64,000 bases of DNA, from contig JACKAQ010000004.1 of assembly GCA_020634975.1 (NCBI GenBank), forward strand, positions 1 to 64,000, read 5' to 3'. This DNA is from JACKAQ01 sp020634975 [NCBI: Calditrichia bacterium]. GTDB lineage: Bacteria > Calditrichota > Calditrichia > RBG-13-44-9. Under the pieces are notes generated by a model that saw nothing but the letters and a program-made list of their open reading frames with translations, had not been told where the DNA came from and made no database searches. Made by a program: the position numbers and the translations under genes. This document shows positions 49,296-59,681 of this stretch, one piece after another (the stretch's first letter is position 1; each line of letters begins with the position of its first letter).

Positions 49296-52111
49296 GCCAG
49301 TTTTTCCGTCAATTCGTTGATTGCTGCAATCACATTTTTGGCGTGGATCCGGATGACCTCGCGACCGGCATCTTCCAAAGCTTTCCGGTCACCGAGCGCC
49401 TGCGAATGTTTCAAAACCCCAAAGGAAACCGCGGAAAAATCCATCCCGGGTTGATCGGGAATTGCGGCATCTTCCAATATTTCATCAGTTATTTGAATGA
49501 ACAATCCGTTGCCTGCATCGCCTTTGTGCAACTGTCCGGTGGAGTGTAAAAATCGCGGACCGTAACCGATGGTGGTTGCGGTGTGATAGCGTTTTTGCAA
49601 AACCGTGCGGAATTTCTGCAGCGCTTCATCTGTTGCGGCGTCCATTTTTACGTAAGCCTGAATAGAAATATAGCCACGCGGCATCAGGTCGCCGTTGCCA
49701 TCCGGCAGATGTTTCAAGAATTCAGAGAGCGCTTCGTCCGGCGTTTTTCCGCTCACTTTTCCAAAAAGCGTCATTTTTTCGGTGCTGAGTGCCGGGGTTT
49801 CGTCGGGTAATTTGCCTTCTTTTTTGTAAGCATCCAGCATTGCGCGGGCAGAAATTTTGGCGGATTCCACATTCGGCTGATCAAACGGATTGATTTTCAG
49901 CGAAACACCGCTGATTGCCGTGGCGATTTCCCACCGGAAAAATTCGGTGCCGAGATCGTAAATATCGCGCAACGTGATGTGCACAATCGGGTGTCCCGCG
50001 TCCGCAAGTTTGTCCAAAGCTGCTGTCGTTTTGGGATCGGATTTGAGGCTGAGATAGACAAAAACGCGGTCGTTTCCGTAAAACTTGGGCGCGAGCAATG
50101 CTTCGCCATCGACCGGCAAAATGCCGAGGCCTTCTTTTCCGGTGCTTTCGGCGATCAGTTGTTCCAGCCATGCGCCAAATGCACTGATTTCCGGTGCGGT
50201 TACGAGCGTCAATTTGTCGCGACCGTTTTTGGCGAGTTCGCCCATCATTGTGCCGAGAATGAGTGGTTCATTATCGGATAAATTGCTTTCGTGTTTGCTC
50301 ATATCTACCGCAATTTCGGCACGTTCCAGCAGTTGGCGAATGTTCATTCCGATGACCGCCGCCGGAACGATTCCGAAAAACGAGAGCGCGGAATAGCGTC
50401 CGCCGATGTCCGGATCGTTGAGAAAAATTTTACGGAAATTCAATGATTTTGCCATGTCTTCCAATCCGCTGCCGGGATCGGTAATGGCAACAAAATGTTC
50501 GCCAACCTTATTCTCACCCAATAATTCCAGACACTTATTGTAGAAAAATTTCAAAAACGAAAGGGTTTCCACTGTGCCGCCGGATTTGGTGGACACAATG
50601 TAAACAGTGTTTGCGGGATTACTGTTGGCGTAGGCATCCAGCACTGCGGCTGGATCTGTGCTGTCCAAAACAGATAAATCGAGATACCCTTCCCGCACGC
50701 CAAATGTTTTCCTGAACACTTCAGGTGCCAGGCTGGAGCCGCCCATTCCCAACAGCAGGGCGTGGGTAAAGCCTTCATCGCGAAGCTGATCGACAAAAGA
50801 TTCGATTTCACCGGCAGCTTCCAGCGAAACGTCCGCGCTGCTCAACCAGCCCAAACGATTGGTAATTTCGGTGGGATCGTCTTTCCAAATGGTGTGGTCT
50901 TTTTGCCACAAACGGCTGGCGATTTTCTGCTTTTGGAACTGCTGCAATGCCCGGTTGACGGTGTTTTCATATTTGCCGAGCGAAGCGCCAAACCGTTTTT
51001 GGTCAGACATCATTCGCTGGCGTTTGTCGGTAATGCTGTTCATCAGCGATTCAAAAGATTTGGCAAATGCGACAACACCCTCATCCTGCAATTTTAGGGT
51101 AATTTCGTCAATATTGATTCCCAAATCGCCCAATTGCACCAGTTGGCGCTCGGCTTCAGCCACATTTTCAGTAATAGTTGTGGCAACAATTCCGTGGTCT
51201 TTGAATGCGTCCATCGTTGCAGGCGGGAGCGTGTTGACGGTATCCGCGCCGATGAGCGAATCCACATACATCGTATCCGAATAACCGGGATTTTTGGTGC
51301 CGGTGCTGGCCCACAGCGGTCGCTGAACGCGGGCACCCAGTTTTTCGAGCGCATCCCATCGGGAACCGCTAAAAATTTCACCGAACATTTTATAGGCAAC
51401 TTTGGCGTTAGCGATGGCAATTTTGCCTGCTAGATCGCTGTTATCGATTTCTTTTAATTGATTGTCAACCGCCGTATCCACCCGGCTGACAAAAAATGAA
51501 GCCACCGAGGCCACCCGGTTCACCGGATGTCCGCCCGGCACTTTCGGTCCATTTTTGGCGAGAATTTCTAACCCATCCAGATAGGCATTGGCAACTTGCA
51601 GATAATTGCTCAAGCTGAAAATGAGGGTCACATTTATATTGATGCCAACGCCGATCAGCTCCGCGATTGCCGGAATTCCGGCAGGCGTTGCCGGCACTTT
51701 GATCATCACATTCGGGTGATTGACCGCTTGATAGAGGCGTTTGGCTTCTTCAATGGTTTTTTGCGTATCGTTTGCCAAAGTGGGATCAACTTCGAGGCTG
51801 ACGAAACCATCTTTTGCATCTGTCGCATCGTAAACCGGGCGTAAATTTTCTGCTGCCATGGCAATATCCTCAATCGCCAACGCTTCATAAATTTCCTGAA
51901 CGGTGTAATTTTTTTCGATGAGCAATTGCATTGCGCTGTCGTAATCGGAACTGCCCGCAATGGCTTTTTCGAAAATAGTTGGATTAGAGGTGACACCGCC
52001 TAATCCTTCTGAAACCAGCTGTTTCAGTTCACCGGTGGTTAAATATGAACGGCGAATAAAATCCAGCCAAATGGATTGTCCATGATTGGCTAACTGCTTT
52101 AATTTGGACAT
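49292..52111 (-). CDS. tal-pgi: Fused transaldolase / glucose-6-phosphate isomerase
   Basis: This 939-residue protein joins two enzymes. Residues 1-365 are a transaldolase: SIWLDFIRRSYL, GGVTSNPTIFEKAI near 37, and the Schiff-base Lys in VMIKVPATPAG near 137. Residues about 380-939 are a phosphoglucose isomerase with LLGMGGSSLAPEVFR near 467, VSTKSGGTVETLSF near 520, and YSALSFFGIVPAA near 575; the family's late His region is at HSTGQLHKGD near 870. Such fusions are known in cyanobacteria, actinobacteria and others. One protein thus covers two steps linking hexose and pentose phosphates, with rpiA directly behind. I chose the ATG behind GGGAGTATTT; a start 11 codons upstream is possible. Confidence 0.96.
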   Translation of the reverse strand: MSKLKQLANHGQSIWLDFIRRSYLTTGELKQLVSEGLGGVTSNPTIFEKAIAGSSDYDSAMQLLIEKNYTVQEIYEALAIEDIAMAAENLRPVYDATDAKDGFVSLEVDPTLANDTQKTIEEAKRLYQAVNHPNVMIKVPATPAGIPAIAELIGVGININVTLIFSLSNYLQVANAYLDGLEILAKNGPKVPGGHPVNRVASVASFFVSRVDTAVDNQLKEIDNSDLAGKIAIANAKVAYKMFGEIFSGSRWDALEKLGARVQRPLWASTGTKNPGYSDTMYVDSLIGADTVNTLPPATMDAFKDHGIVATTITENVAEAERQLVQLGDLGINIDEITLKLQDEGVVAFAKSFESLMNSITDKRQRMMSDQKRFGASLGKYENTVNRALQQFQKQKIASRLWQKDHTIWKDDPTEITNRLGWLSSADVSLEAAGEIESFVDQLRDEGFTHALLLGMGGSSLAPEVFRKTFGVREGYLDLSVLDSTDPAAVLDAYANSNPANTVYIVSTKSGGTVETLSFLKFFYNKCLELLGENKVGEHFVAITDPGSGLEDMAKSLNFRKIFLNDPDIGGRYSALSFFGIVPAAVIGMNIRQLLERAEIAVDMSKHESNLSDNEPLILGTMMGELAKNGRDKLTLVTAPEISAFGAWLEQLIAESTGKEGLGILPVDGEALLAPKFYGNDRVFVYLSLKSDPKTTAALDKLADAGHPIVHITLRDIYDLGTEFFRWEIATAISGVSLKINPFDQPNVESAKISARAMLDAYKKEGKLPDETPALSTEKMTLFGKVSGKTPDEALSEFLKHLPDGNGDLMPRGYISIQAYVKMDAATDEALQKFRTVLQKRYHTATTIGYGPRFLHSTGQLHKGDAGNGLFIQITDEILEDAAIPDQPGMDFSAVSFGVLKHSQALGDRKALEDAGREVIRIHAKNVIAAINELTEKLA

Positions 52112-52358
52112 AAATACTCCCGGATGTGTAAACTCAGGTTTCATTGTTAGTTGATCAATTTTAAGGCTAAAAAATTAGCGGTACAACGCTGCCAAAGCAA
52201 AATCAATTTTATTTTCATTTCTCAAACCAACTGCAGACGCCATGCCAATCACGCAGATTTTTGAAATTTGAATAACACCACTTGTGCAGTTGCGATTTAC
52301 AGTTAATACCGGTATTTTCCATCGCAAACTTTAATTTGATTCAGGATACCCGCTGCAA

Positions 52359-53261
52359 ATGTTAGATATAGACGCAATTCAACTCAATTTTGATCCGGGA
52401 AGCTTGCTGGCACTGAACATTATTTTGGGCATCGTGATGTTTGGTGTTGCCATAGATATGCGACTCAGCGATTTTCGCACAATCATTTCACTGCCGCGTT
52501 CCATGCTGGTTGGGATGACTGGGCAATTTTTGCTCTTACCGGCGGTTACATATCTGCTGGTTCGGCTGATGGCGCCGCACCCATCCATCGCGTTGGGGAT
52601 GATGTTGGTTGCCGCATGTCCGGGCGGAAATATTTCCAATTTTATTACGCATTTTGCCAAAGGGAATACGGCGCTATCGGTGGCGATGTCTGCAACATCC
52701 ACGATGGCAGCTGTGGTAATGACGCCGATCAATTTTGCATTTTGGGCATCGCAATACGAACCGACCGCTGCAATTCTGAAAGAAGTTGCGCTCAGTCCGC
52801 TGGATTTGATGGGCACTGTTTTTCTGTTGCTCGGATTACCGATGACCGTTGGTTTGCTCATTTCTCACCATTTTCCGCAATGGGCGGAACGCGCCAAAAA
52901 ACCGCTCCGCTATTTTTCGATGGCGTTTTTCGGCATTTTTATCACCGGTGCGTTGCTGGCGAATTTGGATAATTTCATGAATTACATAGGTTTAGTGGTG
53001 CTGGCTGTTTTCCTGCACAACGCGTTGGCGATCTCTATCGGTTACACGGGTGCGCGGCTGCTCAAATTGCCGGAAGCGGATCGGCGGGCGGTGGCCATCG
53101 AAACCGGCATCCAGAATTCCGGGCTGGGTTTACTGCTTATTTTCGATTTTTTTAGCGGATTGGGCGGGATGGCGCTCATCGCAGCGTGGTGGGGCATTTG
53201 GCACATCATCAGCGGAATGACGCTGGCGATTTTCTGGTCACGCCGGAAATCGACAATCTGA
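52359..53261 (+). CDS. Bile acid:sodium symporter family (BASS) protein
   Basis: This 300-residue protein has about nine or ten membrane helices. The sodium-site motifs of the family are visible: ACPGGNISNFITHFAKGNTA near residue 86 with the following LSVAMSATST, and VAIETGIQNSGLGLLLIF near 246. Bacterial members carry organic anions such as bile acids, pantoate, pyruvate or 2-keto acids with sodium, so the cargo is unknown. It starts 248 bases from the divergent tal-pgi gene and ends one base before the stop of the convergent hexapeptide gene. Confidence 0.9.
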   Translation: MLDIDAIQLNFDPGSLLALNIILGIVMFGVAIDMRLSDFRTIISLPRSMLVGMTGQFLLLPAVTYLLVRLMAPHPSIALGMMLVAACPGGNISNFITHFAKGNTALSVAMSATSTMAAVVMTPINFAFWASQYEPTAAILKEVALSPLDLMGTVFLLLGLPMTVGLLISHHFPQWAERAKKPLRYFSMAFFGIFITGALLANLDNFMNYIGLVVLAVFLHNALAISIGYTGARLLKLPEADRRAVAIETGIQNSGLGLLLIFDFFSGLGGMALIAAWWGIWHIISGMTLAIFWSRRKSTI

Positions 53262-53262
53262 T

Positions 53263-53862
53263 TTATTTGCGACCTTTTTTCCATGGAAAATAATCCCGTT
53301 TCATCGGTGGCCGGTTATTGGGCACTTCCCGCAGCGGTTCGCAGGGTTTTAATGTGTCACTAAGCTGTGCGGGCAATTGTTGATACAGTTGTGTACCGGC
53401 CGTTTTCCACGCCGCCATTTCATCGGTGACATCTTTTACGATTTTTGCCGGATTGCCCACCACTATTTTTCGATCGGGAATTGCCATCCCCTCCGGCACA
53501 AAACAAAGCGCACCGATGATACATTCCGCGCCGATAACCACGTTGTCCATCACCACCGCATTCATGCCCACCAACGAATTTCTGCCGATTGTTGCACCGT
53601 GAATAATTGCACCGTGACCGATATGCGCCGATTTTTCCAATCGCACAGTTACACCCGGAAACATGTGGATGGTGCAGTTTTCCTGCACATTGCAACCGTC
53701 CTCGATGATGATTTCGCCCCAATCGCCGCGAATGGCTGCGCCGGGTCCGACATACACATCCTGCCCGATGATCACATTGCCGGTTACGGTTGCGTTCGGA
53801 TGCACAACGGCGCTCTCATGCACCACAGGGCGATATCCGTTGAATTCAAAAATATTTGCCAT
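53263..53862 (-). CDS. PaaY/CaiE-like hexapeptide (gamma-carbonic anhydrase-type) protein
   Basis: This 199-residue beta-helix protein resembles the PaaY/CaiE branch: GYRPVVHESAVVHPNATVTG at the start, IRGDWGEIIIEDGCNVQENC near 44, and IGHGAIIHGATIGRNSLVGM near 81 with metal-binding His residues. PaaY is a thioesterase linked to phenylacetate breakdown and CaiE is linked to carnitine metabolism, but neither pathway is encoded here. It differs from the shorter carbonic anhydrase-like gene at 23166, so the two are not recent duplicates. The next gene upstream on the same strand group is the serine dehydratase, 49 bases away. Confidence 0.87.
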   Translation of the reverse strand: MANIFEFNGYRPVVHESAVVHPNATVTGNVIIGQDVYVGPGAAIRGDWGEIIIEDGCNVQENCTIHMFPGVTVRLEKSAHIGHGAIIHGATIGRNSLVGMNAVVMDNVVIGAECIIGALCFVPEGMAIPDRKIVVGNPAKIVKDVTDEMAAWKTAGTQLYQQLPAQLSDTLKPCEPLREVPNNRPPMKRDYFPWKKGRK

Positions 53863-53910
53863 AATTAGTAAAGGATAAAGGTTAAAGGATGAAGAAAAAA
53901 AACAATTTGA

Positions 53911-55314
53911 TTAGCATTCAATAATATTGACTGGGATTTGCAATGCCAATCCGCCTTCGGAAGTTTCTTTGTAGCGGCTGTTCATGTTTTGGGCGGTTTC
54001 CCACATGGATTGGATGACCGCATCCAGCGAAACTTTTGCGGCTGCCGGGTCGCTATCCAATGCGATGTTGGCAGCGGTGATCGCTTTAATTGCACCCATG
54101 CTGTTGCGCTCGATGCAGGGAATTTGCACCAATCCGCCGATGGGATCGCAGGTGAGCCCGAGGTGATGTTCCATTGCAATTTCCGCAGCCATCAACACTT
54201 GCTCAACGCTGCCGCCGAGGCACTCCGTTAGTGCACCTGCCGCCATTGCAGAAGATACGCCGATTTCCGCCTGGCAACCACCCAATGCGGCAGAGATGGT
54301 GGCGCCCTTTTTGAAAATGCTGCCAAGTTCTCCGGCAACCAGCAAAAATTTACGGACAGCTTCATCGGTTGCGTCATCGCAGAAATAGCGATAGTAAAAC
54401 AGCACTGCCGGAATTACACCGGATGCGCCGTTGGTTGGCGCCGTCACAATCCGCCCGAACGCTGCATTTTCCTCATTTGCGGACAGCGCAAAACAGCTCA
54501 CCCATTTCAAAATGGTCTGAAACGAGGGATGAATTATTTTTAGCGCAGCCAGCCATTCCTGCCGGTTTTGCGGCTGAATTTCGCCCAACAATTTGCGGTT
54601 CATTCCGGCGGCGCGGCGTTTCACATTTAGTCCGCCGGGCAATTCGCCCTCGGTGTGACAACCGCGGTAAACGCATGCTTTGATCGTATCCCAAATGTCG
54701 TCCAGTTTTGTGTTCACTTCGTCGGGAGTTCGCCAGGCGATCTCATTTTTCCAGACGATTTCACTGATCGATAATTGATTTTCAAGACAATAATATAGCA
54801 AATCCGCCGCCCGGTTGATCGGATACGGCAACGGTGGGCGTTCATCGATGATCGATTCGCCTTCTTTGATGACAAATCCACCGCCGATCGAAAACCAGGT
54901 TTCGCGGAACGGTTTGCCTTCAGATAAGTGGAATGTCAATCGCATGCCGTTTGGGTGAAAGGGGAGGGGATCGGGATGAATAATCAGCTCAAACGGCACC
55001 GGAAATTGTCCGGCGAGGTTGAGTTTTCCGCAATCGCGAATGGCGCGGAATCTTTCCCGGACCGTTGATGTTTCGGTGGTCAGATAATCTTCGCCGCTCA
55101 ATCCCAAAACGGCAGCCATGTTGGTGCCGTGACCGGGACCGGTTTTGGCTAATGAGCCAAAAAACTCGATGGTTATCCGAACAACTTTATCCAATAATTT
55201 TGCGGAACGGAGTTCCGAAAGGCTCAATTGCGCGGCTTTCCACGGTCCCATTGTGTGCGAACTGGATGGTCCGATGCCAATTTTGATCATGTCAAAAACG
55301 CTGATCTGTTCCAC
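53911..55314 (-). CDS. sdaA: L-serine ammonia-lyase (single-chain, iron-sulfur type)
   Basis: This protein of about 467 residues converts L-serine to pyruvate and ammonia using an oxygen-sensitive 4Fe-4S cluster. The beta domain is seen in [20 protein letters not shown] at the start and the alpha domain in [20 protein letters not shown] near 305. Cluster cysteines are plausible in [26 protein letters not shown] near 363 and [16 protein letters not shown] near 405. I chose a GTG at 55314 just before the conserved start, helped by AAAGGA upstream; a TTG 16 codons earlier would give a longer, non-family N-terminus. The gene stands 49 bases before the hexapeptide gene and may share its transcript. 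Confidence 0.93.
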   Translation of the reverse strand: MEQISVFDMIKIGIGPSSSHTMGPWKAAQLSLSELRSAKLLDKVVRITIEFFGSLAKTGPGHGTNMAAVLGLSGEDYLTTETSTVRERFRAIRDCGKLNLAGQFPVPFELIIHPDPLPFHPNGMRLTFHLSEGKPFRETWFSIGGGFVIKEGESIIDERPPLPYPINRAADLLYYCLENQLSISEIVWKNEIAWRTPDEVNTKLDDIWDTIKACVYRGCHTEGELPGGLNVKRRAAGMNRKLLGEIQPQNRQEWLAALKIIHPSFQTILKWVSCFALSANEENAAFGRIVTAPTNGASGVIPAVLFYYRYFCDDATDEAVRKFLLVAGELGSIFKKGATISAALGGCQAEIGVSSAMAAGALTECLGGSVEQVLMAAEIAMEHHLGLTCDPIGGLVQIPCIERNSMGAIKAITAANIALDSDPAAAKVSLDAVIQSMWETAQNMNSRYKETSEGGLALQIPVNIIEC

Positions 55315-55447
55315 AGAGTGATATTTCCTTTCCCCAAAATCGGGCGAATTTTTCAAAATCAAATTTAACGAGCGGTAATCGTTAATAAAAATGAAATACT
55401 AAATGGTGGTCTATATTTGGAAGGCAATTTTTTTCAACACAAAAAAA

Positions 55448-55467
55448 GCCCTCTTTTTACGGAGGGC
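55448..55467. terminator. Bidirectional terminator
   Basis: GCCCTC and GAGGGC pair around a short T-rich loop, with A-runs before and T-runs after. It ends the Ig-like lipoprotein gene on the minus strand. Confidence 0.88.
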
Positions 55468-55497
55468 TTTTTGATAGAAATTTTCTGACACAATAAT

Positions 55498-56784
55498 TTA
55501 CGGCAACAGACTGACAGCCGTTTGGGCAACACTCATATTGCCGGACGGGTCGAACGCGCGAACGTAAATGGTGTGTGTAATGCCGGTAGCATATCCGCTG
55601 AAATTCCATTGATATTCATACAACGGAACGGTGTCGGTAACCTGTTTGATGCCATCGATGAAAATCTGGACGCTGTCCACTTTTGTGTCATCGAAAGCAT
55701 CGGCGACAACCCGGATTGAGGGGATCTGGCTGACCGAGAAAATATTTTGGGCATTCGGATCCGGGAAAATAATCGATACGGTCGGTGGGATGACGTCTGA
55801 TCCGTTGTCCGAATCAACTGTTACGGTGATAAAATCCGTTGAAATGTTAAATTGATCAGTATCGTAAACCACCGCAAAAATGTTGTGTGTTGATGCATCC
55901 GGCAATGTGGAAGTATCCCACTGACGGGTGAACACATTGTCTGTATTGTCTGTATCCGTACCGATGCGGAAGCCGTCAACCACAAATACCACGCTGTCAA
56001 CTGCGTTTGCGCCAACCAGATTATCCACTCGCGCAACCAGATTTACCAACCCGCGAACCGTTTGGCGATCGATCGGGTTTTCCATGGAAGCAACCGGCGT
56101 ATCCAGTTCGTAGTTGTCGCTATTAACGATGACCGATGTAACATTGGACGAAATGTTGTATCCGAAGCGGTCGTATGAAATCGCAAAAATGGTGTGAGCG
56201 GAACCATCAACCAGCGAAGCAACATCCCATTGATACAAATACGGGAATTGGGTATCTGTCAGCACTTTGGAGCCATCAATGTAAATTTGCACACTGTCAA
56301 TCGGGTTGTTGATCGACCGATTGATGCCGACTGCAACATTCACAACACCTGTGACAATTTGCGCGTTCACAGGATGTTGAATAGTAACAACCTGCGGCAG
56401 TGTATCTTGCGAAAGGTCTGTTAATGTTACAGATGTAATGGCAGAAGGCCCGATGTTGTCATCTTCATCAATTGCATATGCGGTGATAAAATGTTGCCGG
56501 TTATCGGCAATGGGCGTTGTATCCCATTCGTATCGAATCACATCGTCATCAACAGTACGAACTTCAGTACCATCGATAAAGAGGCGCAGCTTGGTAACAG
56601 ATTTATCGTCAGATGCTGTAACGAGGATTGGCACAACCCCATCAATGACAGCGCCACTTTGGGGGTTCAGAATGGTGGTTACGGGCGGACCATTATCCAG
56701 TTGTTCCAAACATCCCGGAGCAATAAACATTAACAAAATGGTCAATAAAAAAAATAGCGCAAATTTCCATCTGCGTTGCTTCAT
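55498..56784 (-). CDS. Lipoprotein with four bacterial Ig-like domains
   Basis: This 428-residue protein has a signal peptide with a lipobox (IAPGC, Cys25) and then four repeats of about 95 residues. Each repeat has a strand like VTTILNPQSGAVIDGVVPIL, a shared IDSVQIYIDG or KLRLFIDGTEV element, a YQWDVASLVDG-type turn, and HTIFAISYDRFGYN-like closing. These are Ig/cadherin-type folds typical of surface adhesins and scaffold proteins. There is no catalytic motif. It is probably held at the outer membrane, displaying a rod. I chose the ATG that follows AGGAGTGG, which gives a proper signal peptide; 29 upstream residues are left out. Confidence 0.85.
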   Translation of the reverse strand: MKQRRWKFALFFLLTILLMFIAPGCLEQLDNGPPVTTILNPQSGAVIDGVVPILVTASDDKSVTKLRLFIDGTEVRTVDDDVIRYEWDTTPIADNRQHFITAYAIDEDDNIGPSAITSVTLTDLSQDTLPQVVTIQHPVNAQIVTGVVNVAVGINRSINNPIDSVQIYIDGSKVLTDTQFPYLYQWDVASLVDGSAHTIFAISYDRFGYNISSNVTSVIVNSDNYELDTPVASMENPIDRQTVRGLVNLVARVDNLVGANAVDSVVFVVDGFRIGTDTDNTDNVFTRQWDTSTLPDASTHNIFAVVYDTDQFNISTDFITVTVDSDNGSDVIPPTVSIIFPDPNAQNIFSVSQIPSIRVVADAFDDTKVDSVQIFIDGIKQVTDTVPLYEYQWNFSGYATGITHTIYVRAFDPSGNMSVAQTAVSLLP

Positions 56785-57096
56785 CGATTTCCACTCCTGT
56801 TTAAAAGTTATATCCGTTTTCAAGGCACGTAAAAAAAGGCATTTTCCATAATGAATTGTGACAGGTATCATTAAACTGTGCAGTATATTCTTTTCGTATG
56901 CGAATGTTGAATTGTGTTATCAAATTAGTTCGTTCGAAAAACTGTGAGAATGCAAAAATCCTTTTACATAGATTGAAATCTGTTTTATATTATTATGCTT
57001 GCATCATCGGCGTAACCGCCGCAGGAATTGAATATTTTTTTAAGATTCCGGGATAAATTTCGGTAAAACACCGGACAAACAAAACAGGAAAAAATA

Positions 57097-57672
57097 ATGA
57101 GAATGACTAAAAAATTGATTTGTGGTATTTTTCTCGGAATAATAGTCGGCATTGCCGGCAGTGGGTGTAGCTCCACGATGCCACCGGTCAACAGTGGCAC
57201 AACTACCCAACCGGCAACTACCGGAACGATTGATGAATCGTTTGATCCGGTTCTGCTAAACGACGATAATCTGTCCTTTCCCGAAGCCGCCAGCATCTCA
57301 ACCCCAACAATTGACAACAACCAAACCAACACAGACAACCAGGATACCAAAGTTTTCAATAAGCCGGTTGATGGCTTCCGGATTCAAATTTTTGCAACCA
57401 AAGATATCGAAGTTGCGACGTTGCAGAAAAAAGAAGCCGAATACGAATTTGCAAATGACGGCATCGCAGTTTATATCGAATTTGATTCACCATTATACAA
57501 ACTCCGGGTTGGCGATTGCACCACCCGCGAAGAAGCTGAACAACTGCACACACGCATCAAACAACGTGGATTTTCTACATCATTTGTTGTTAAAACCAAA
57601 GTGAATACTGTTCCTGTATTGCCGGAATTATCAGCACCGGAAACTCCGGAAGCGCTGCCTCGCGATAATTAG
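57097..57672 (+). CDS. SPOR-domain lipoprotein
   Basis: This 191-residue protein has a signal peptide with lipobox (IAGSGC, Cys24), a Ser/Thr/Asn-rich disordered region (25-90), and a SPOR domain at about 92-165 (FRIQIFATKDIEVATLQKKE through RVGDCTTREEAEQL). SPOR domains bind denuded peptidoglycan glycan strands at the division septum. The protein may help link the outer membrane to the septal wall. It lies 112 bases upstream of yebC in the same direction, and the same gene run ends near the start of the division cluster, but co-transcription is not certain. Confidence 0.9.
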   Translation: MRMTKKLICGIFLGIIVGIAGSGCSSTMPPVNSGTTTQPATTGTIDESFDPVLLNDDNLSFPEAASISTPTIDNNQTNTDNQDTKVFNKPVDGFRIQIFATKDIEVATLQKKEAEYEFANDGIAVYIEFDSPLYKLRVGDCTTREEAEQLHTRIKQRGFSTSFVVKTKVNTVPVLPELSAPETPEALPRDN

Positions 57673-57783
57673 CATAATTCCGATTTTTTTCAGCTGCACT
57701 GCACAATGCAGGGTGTGCGTCGGTTATGTACGGCTTACAGGATGTGAATATGAACAATCATTATTTGTGTTTCAGGAGGATTT

Positions 57784-58536
57784 ATGGCCGGCCATTCTAA
57801 ATGGGCGAATATCAAGTTTCGAAAAGAGCGTCAGGACGCCAAAAAAGGTAAAGTTTTTACAAAATTGATCAAAGAAATTACTGTCGCTGCCCGTTCCGGT
57901 GGTGGCGATCCGGTGATGAACGCACGATTGCGACAAGCTATTCAGGTTGCAAAACAAGCCAATATGCCCGCCAAAAACATCGAGAACGCCATTAAAAAAG
58001 GCACCGGAGAAATGCCCGGTGTTATTTACGAAGAAATCAATTACGAAGGCTACGGTCCCGGCGGTGTGGCATTATTTATCGAATGCATGACCGACAACAA
58101 AAACCGCACTGTTGGCGAAGTACGGCACATTTTGTCCAAACATGGCGGAAATCTTGGGGAATCCGGCTGCGTTGGGTGGATGTTTGATCGCAAAGGATTG
58201 ATTCGGGTAGAAAAAGAAAATTACGATGAAGAAGAGTTGTTGATGGTTTCTATCGAAGCCGGAGCAGAGGACCTCAAAGTGGAAGATGAGGTTTACGAAA
58301 TTTTCACAGCATTTGAAGATCTGGAAACTGTCCGCACCGCTTTGGAAGAGCAGGGAATCACCATTAAAGAATCGGAAACTACCCGCGTTCCTCAAAACTA
58401 TGTGCCCATCGACGGAAAAGACGCCGAAAAAATGTTGAAAATGCTGGATTCGTTGGAAGATAACGACGATGTCCAAAACGTTTTCGCCAATTTTGATATG
58501 GATGAAAACGTAATGGAAAGCTTGAGTAACGAGTAA
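57784..58536 (+). CDS. yebC: YebC/TACO1 family protein
   Basis: This 250-residue protein begins [20 protein letters not shown], the family hallmark, and continues with [17 protein letters not shown] near 60 and [20 protein letters not shown] near 99. Domains two and three follow to the acidic C-terminus. Older annotation calls it a transcription regulator; recent work on bacterial and mitochondrial homologues points to a role in translation of difficult (proline-rich) sequences. The ribosome-binding site CAGGAGGATTT is very strong. The stop is two bases before ruvC, an order conserved in many bacteria. Confidence 0.96.
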   Translation: MAGHSKWANIKFRKERQDAKKGKVFTKLIKEITVAARSGGGDPVMNARLRQAIQVAKQANMPAKNIENAIKKGTGEMPGVIYEEINYEGYGPGGVALFIECMTDNKNRTVGEVRHILSKHGGNLGESGCVGWMFDRKGLIRVEKENYDEEELLMVSIEAGAEDLKVEDEVYEIFTAFEDLETVRTALEEQGITIKESETTRVPQNYVPIDGKDAEKMLKMLDSLEDNDDVQNVFANFDMDENVMESLSNE

Positions 58537-58538
58537 AT

Positions 58539-59039
58539 ATGATTATTTTGGGGATTGATCCCGGGTTGAGTATTACCGGGTACGGGGTGATCGAAATTGT
58601 CAACAACCGACCGCAATGTGTGGCTTACGGCGGCATTTATAACCGCGGAAAAGATTTACCGATCGCCCAAAAACTCCAGAAAATTTATGAAGGTATCGAA
58701 GAGGTTGTAAAAACGCATCAGCCAAACCATTGTGCCATTGAGGATATTTTTTATCACGAAAATGTAAACACCGCAATTGTTATGGGGCATGCCCGTGGCG
58801 TTGCGATGCTTGCGGCACAACAGTCAAACGTCAATATTTTTGAATATACGGCGAGAGAAGTGAAAATGTCTACCGTCGGATTTGGTGCGGCGGCAAAACA
58901 GCAGGTACAGGCGATGGTCAAAAATCTGTTGGGGTTGCCAAAACCACCGACACCGCAGGATGCCGCAGATGCCTTGGCAGTTGCAATCTGCCATTTTAAC
59001 CGGGTTAAATTTTTGTCATTGAAACGCGGGGCCAGATAA
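58539..59039 (+). CDS. ruvC: Holliday-junction resolvase RuvC
   Basis: This 166-residue endonuclease cuts Holliday junctions. The four acidic catalytic positions are seen in ILGIDPGLSITGYG (Asp7), CAIEDIFYHENVNTA (Glu near 68) and PTPQDAADALAVAICH (two Asp near 140-145). Its ATG follows the yebC stop by two bases, with no space for its own strong ribosome-binding site other than one within yebC, so translation is probably coupled. Confidence 0.97.
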   Translation: MIILGIDPGLSITGYGVIEIVNNRPQCVAYGGIYNRGKDLPIAQKLQKIYEGIEEVVKTHQPNHCAIEDIFYHENVNTAIVMGHARGVAMLAAQQSNVNIFEYTAREVKMSTVGFGAAAKQQVQAMVKNLLGLPKPPTPQDAADALAVAICHFNRVKFLSLKRGAR

Positions 59040-59045
59040 CCGAGG

Positions 59046-59654
59046 ATGATCGAGAGAATTTCGGGAAACATCATCGAGAAAGCCCCCACATTCTGCATCG
59101 TGGATTGCCACGGAATGGGAATTGGGTTGCATATCTCGTTAAACACCTTCCAGTATTTGGAACGCAGCGACGCCAGCCAGCCGGTTCAATTACTCACCTA
59201 TTTACACGTCCGCGAAGATGTGTTGCAGCTCTACGGTTTTTCGGAAATGTCTGAAAAAAAGCTGTTTCAGATGCTGATTTCTATTTCCGGGGTGGGACCG
59301 AAATTAGCAATTGCTATTCTCTCCGGCAGCTCAACAGCAGATTTGACCCAAGCGATAGCCATGGAAGATGTGGCAATGCTCACCCGGATTCCCGGTGTCG
59401 GCAAAAAAACCGCGCAACGGCTGGTGCTCGAGCTAAAAGAAAAAATTGGCAAACAAGCCGAAGTGCAAAAAATTGCTGCGATGGCACAAGCCGCCGATTC
59501 GCCGCAACGGCATATAAACGAAGCAATAATGGCGCTTTCCGAGCTTGGCTACAAACCGCGCGATGCGCAGGTTGCCATCGAAAAAGTGGTGAAGCGCGCC
59601 GGAAAAACGCTTTCTCTCGAAGAAATTGTTGTCAACGCTCTGCGGGAATTGTAG
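59046..59654 (+). CDS. ruvA: Holliday-junction branch migration protein RuvA
   Basis: This 202-residue protein binds four-way junctions as a tetramer and loads the RuvB motor. The OB-fold start ISGNIIEKAPTFCIVDCHGM is present, the tandem helix-hairpin-helix motifs are at ISGVGPKLAIAILSG near 76 and RIPGVGKKTAQRLVLELKEK near 112, and the C-terminal RuvB-binding helix bundle ends in EEIVVNALREL. It lies six bases behind ruvC. Confidence 0.97.
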   Translation: MIERISGNIIEKAPTFCIVDCHGMGIGLHISLNTFQYLERSDASQPVQLLTYLHVREDVLQLYGFSEMSEKKLFQMLISISGVGPKLAIAILSGSSTADLTQAIAMEDVAMLTRIPGVGKKTAQRLVLELKEKIGKQAEVQKIAAMAQAADSPQRHINEAIMALSELGYKPRDAQVAIEKVVKRAGKTLSLEEIVVNALREL

Positions 59655-59681
59655 ATTGTTCGGCAACAACAGGTGATGAAT

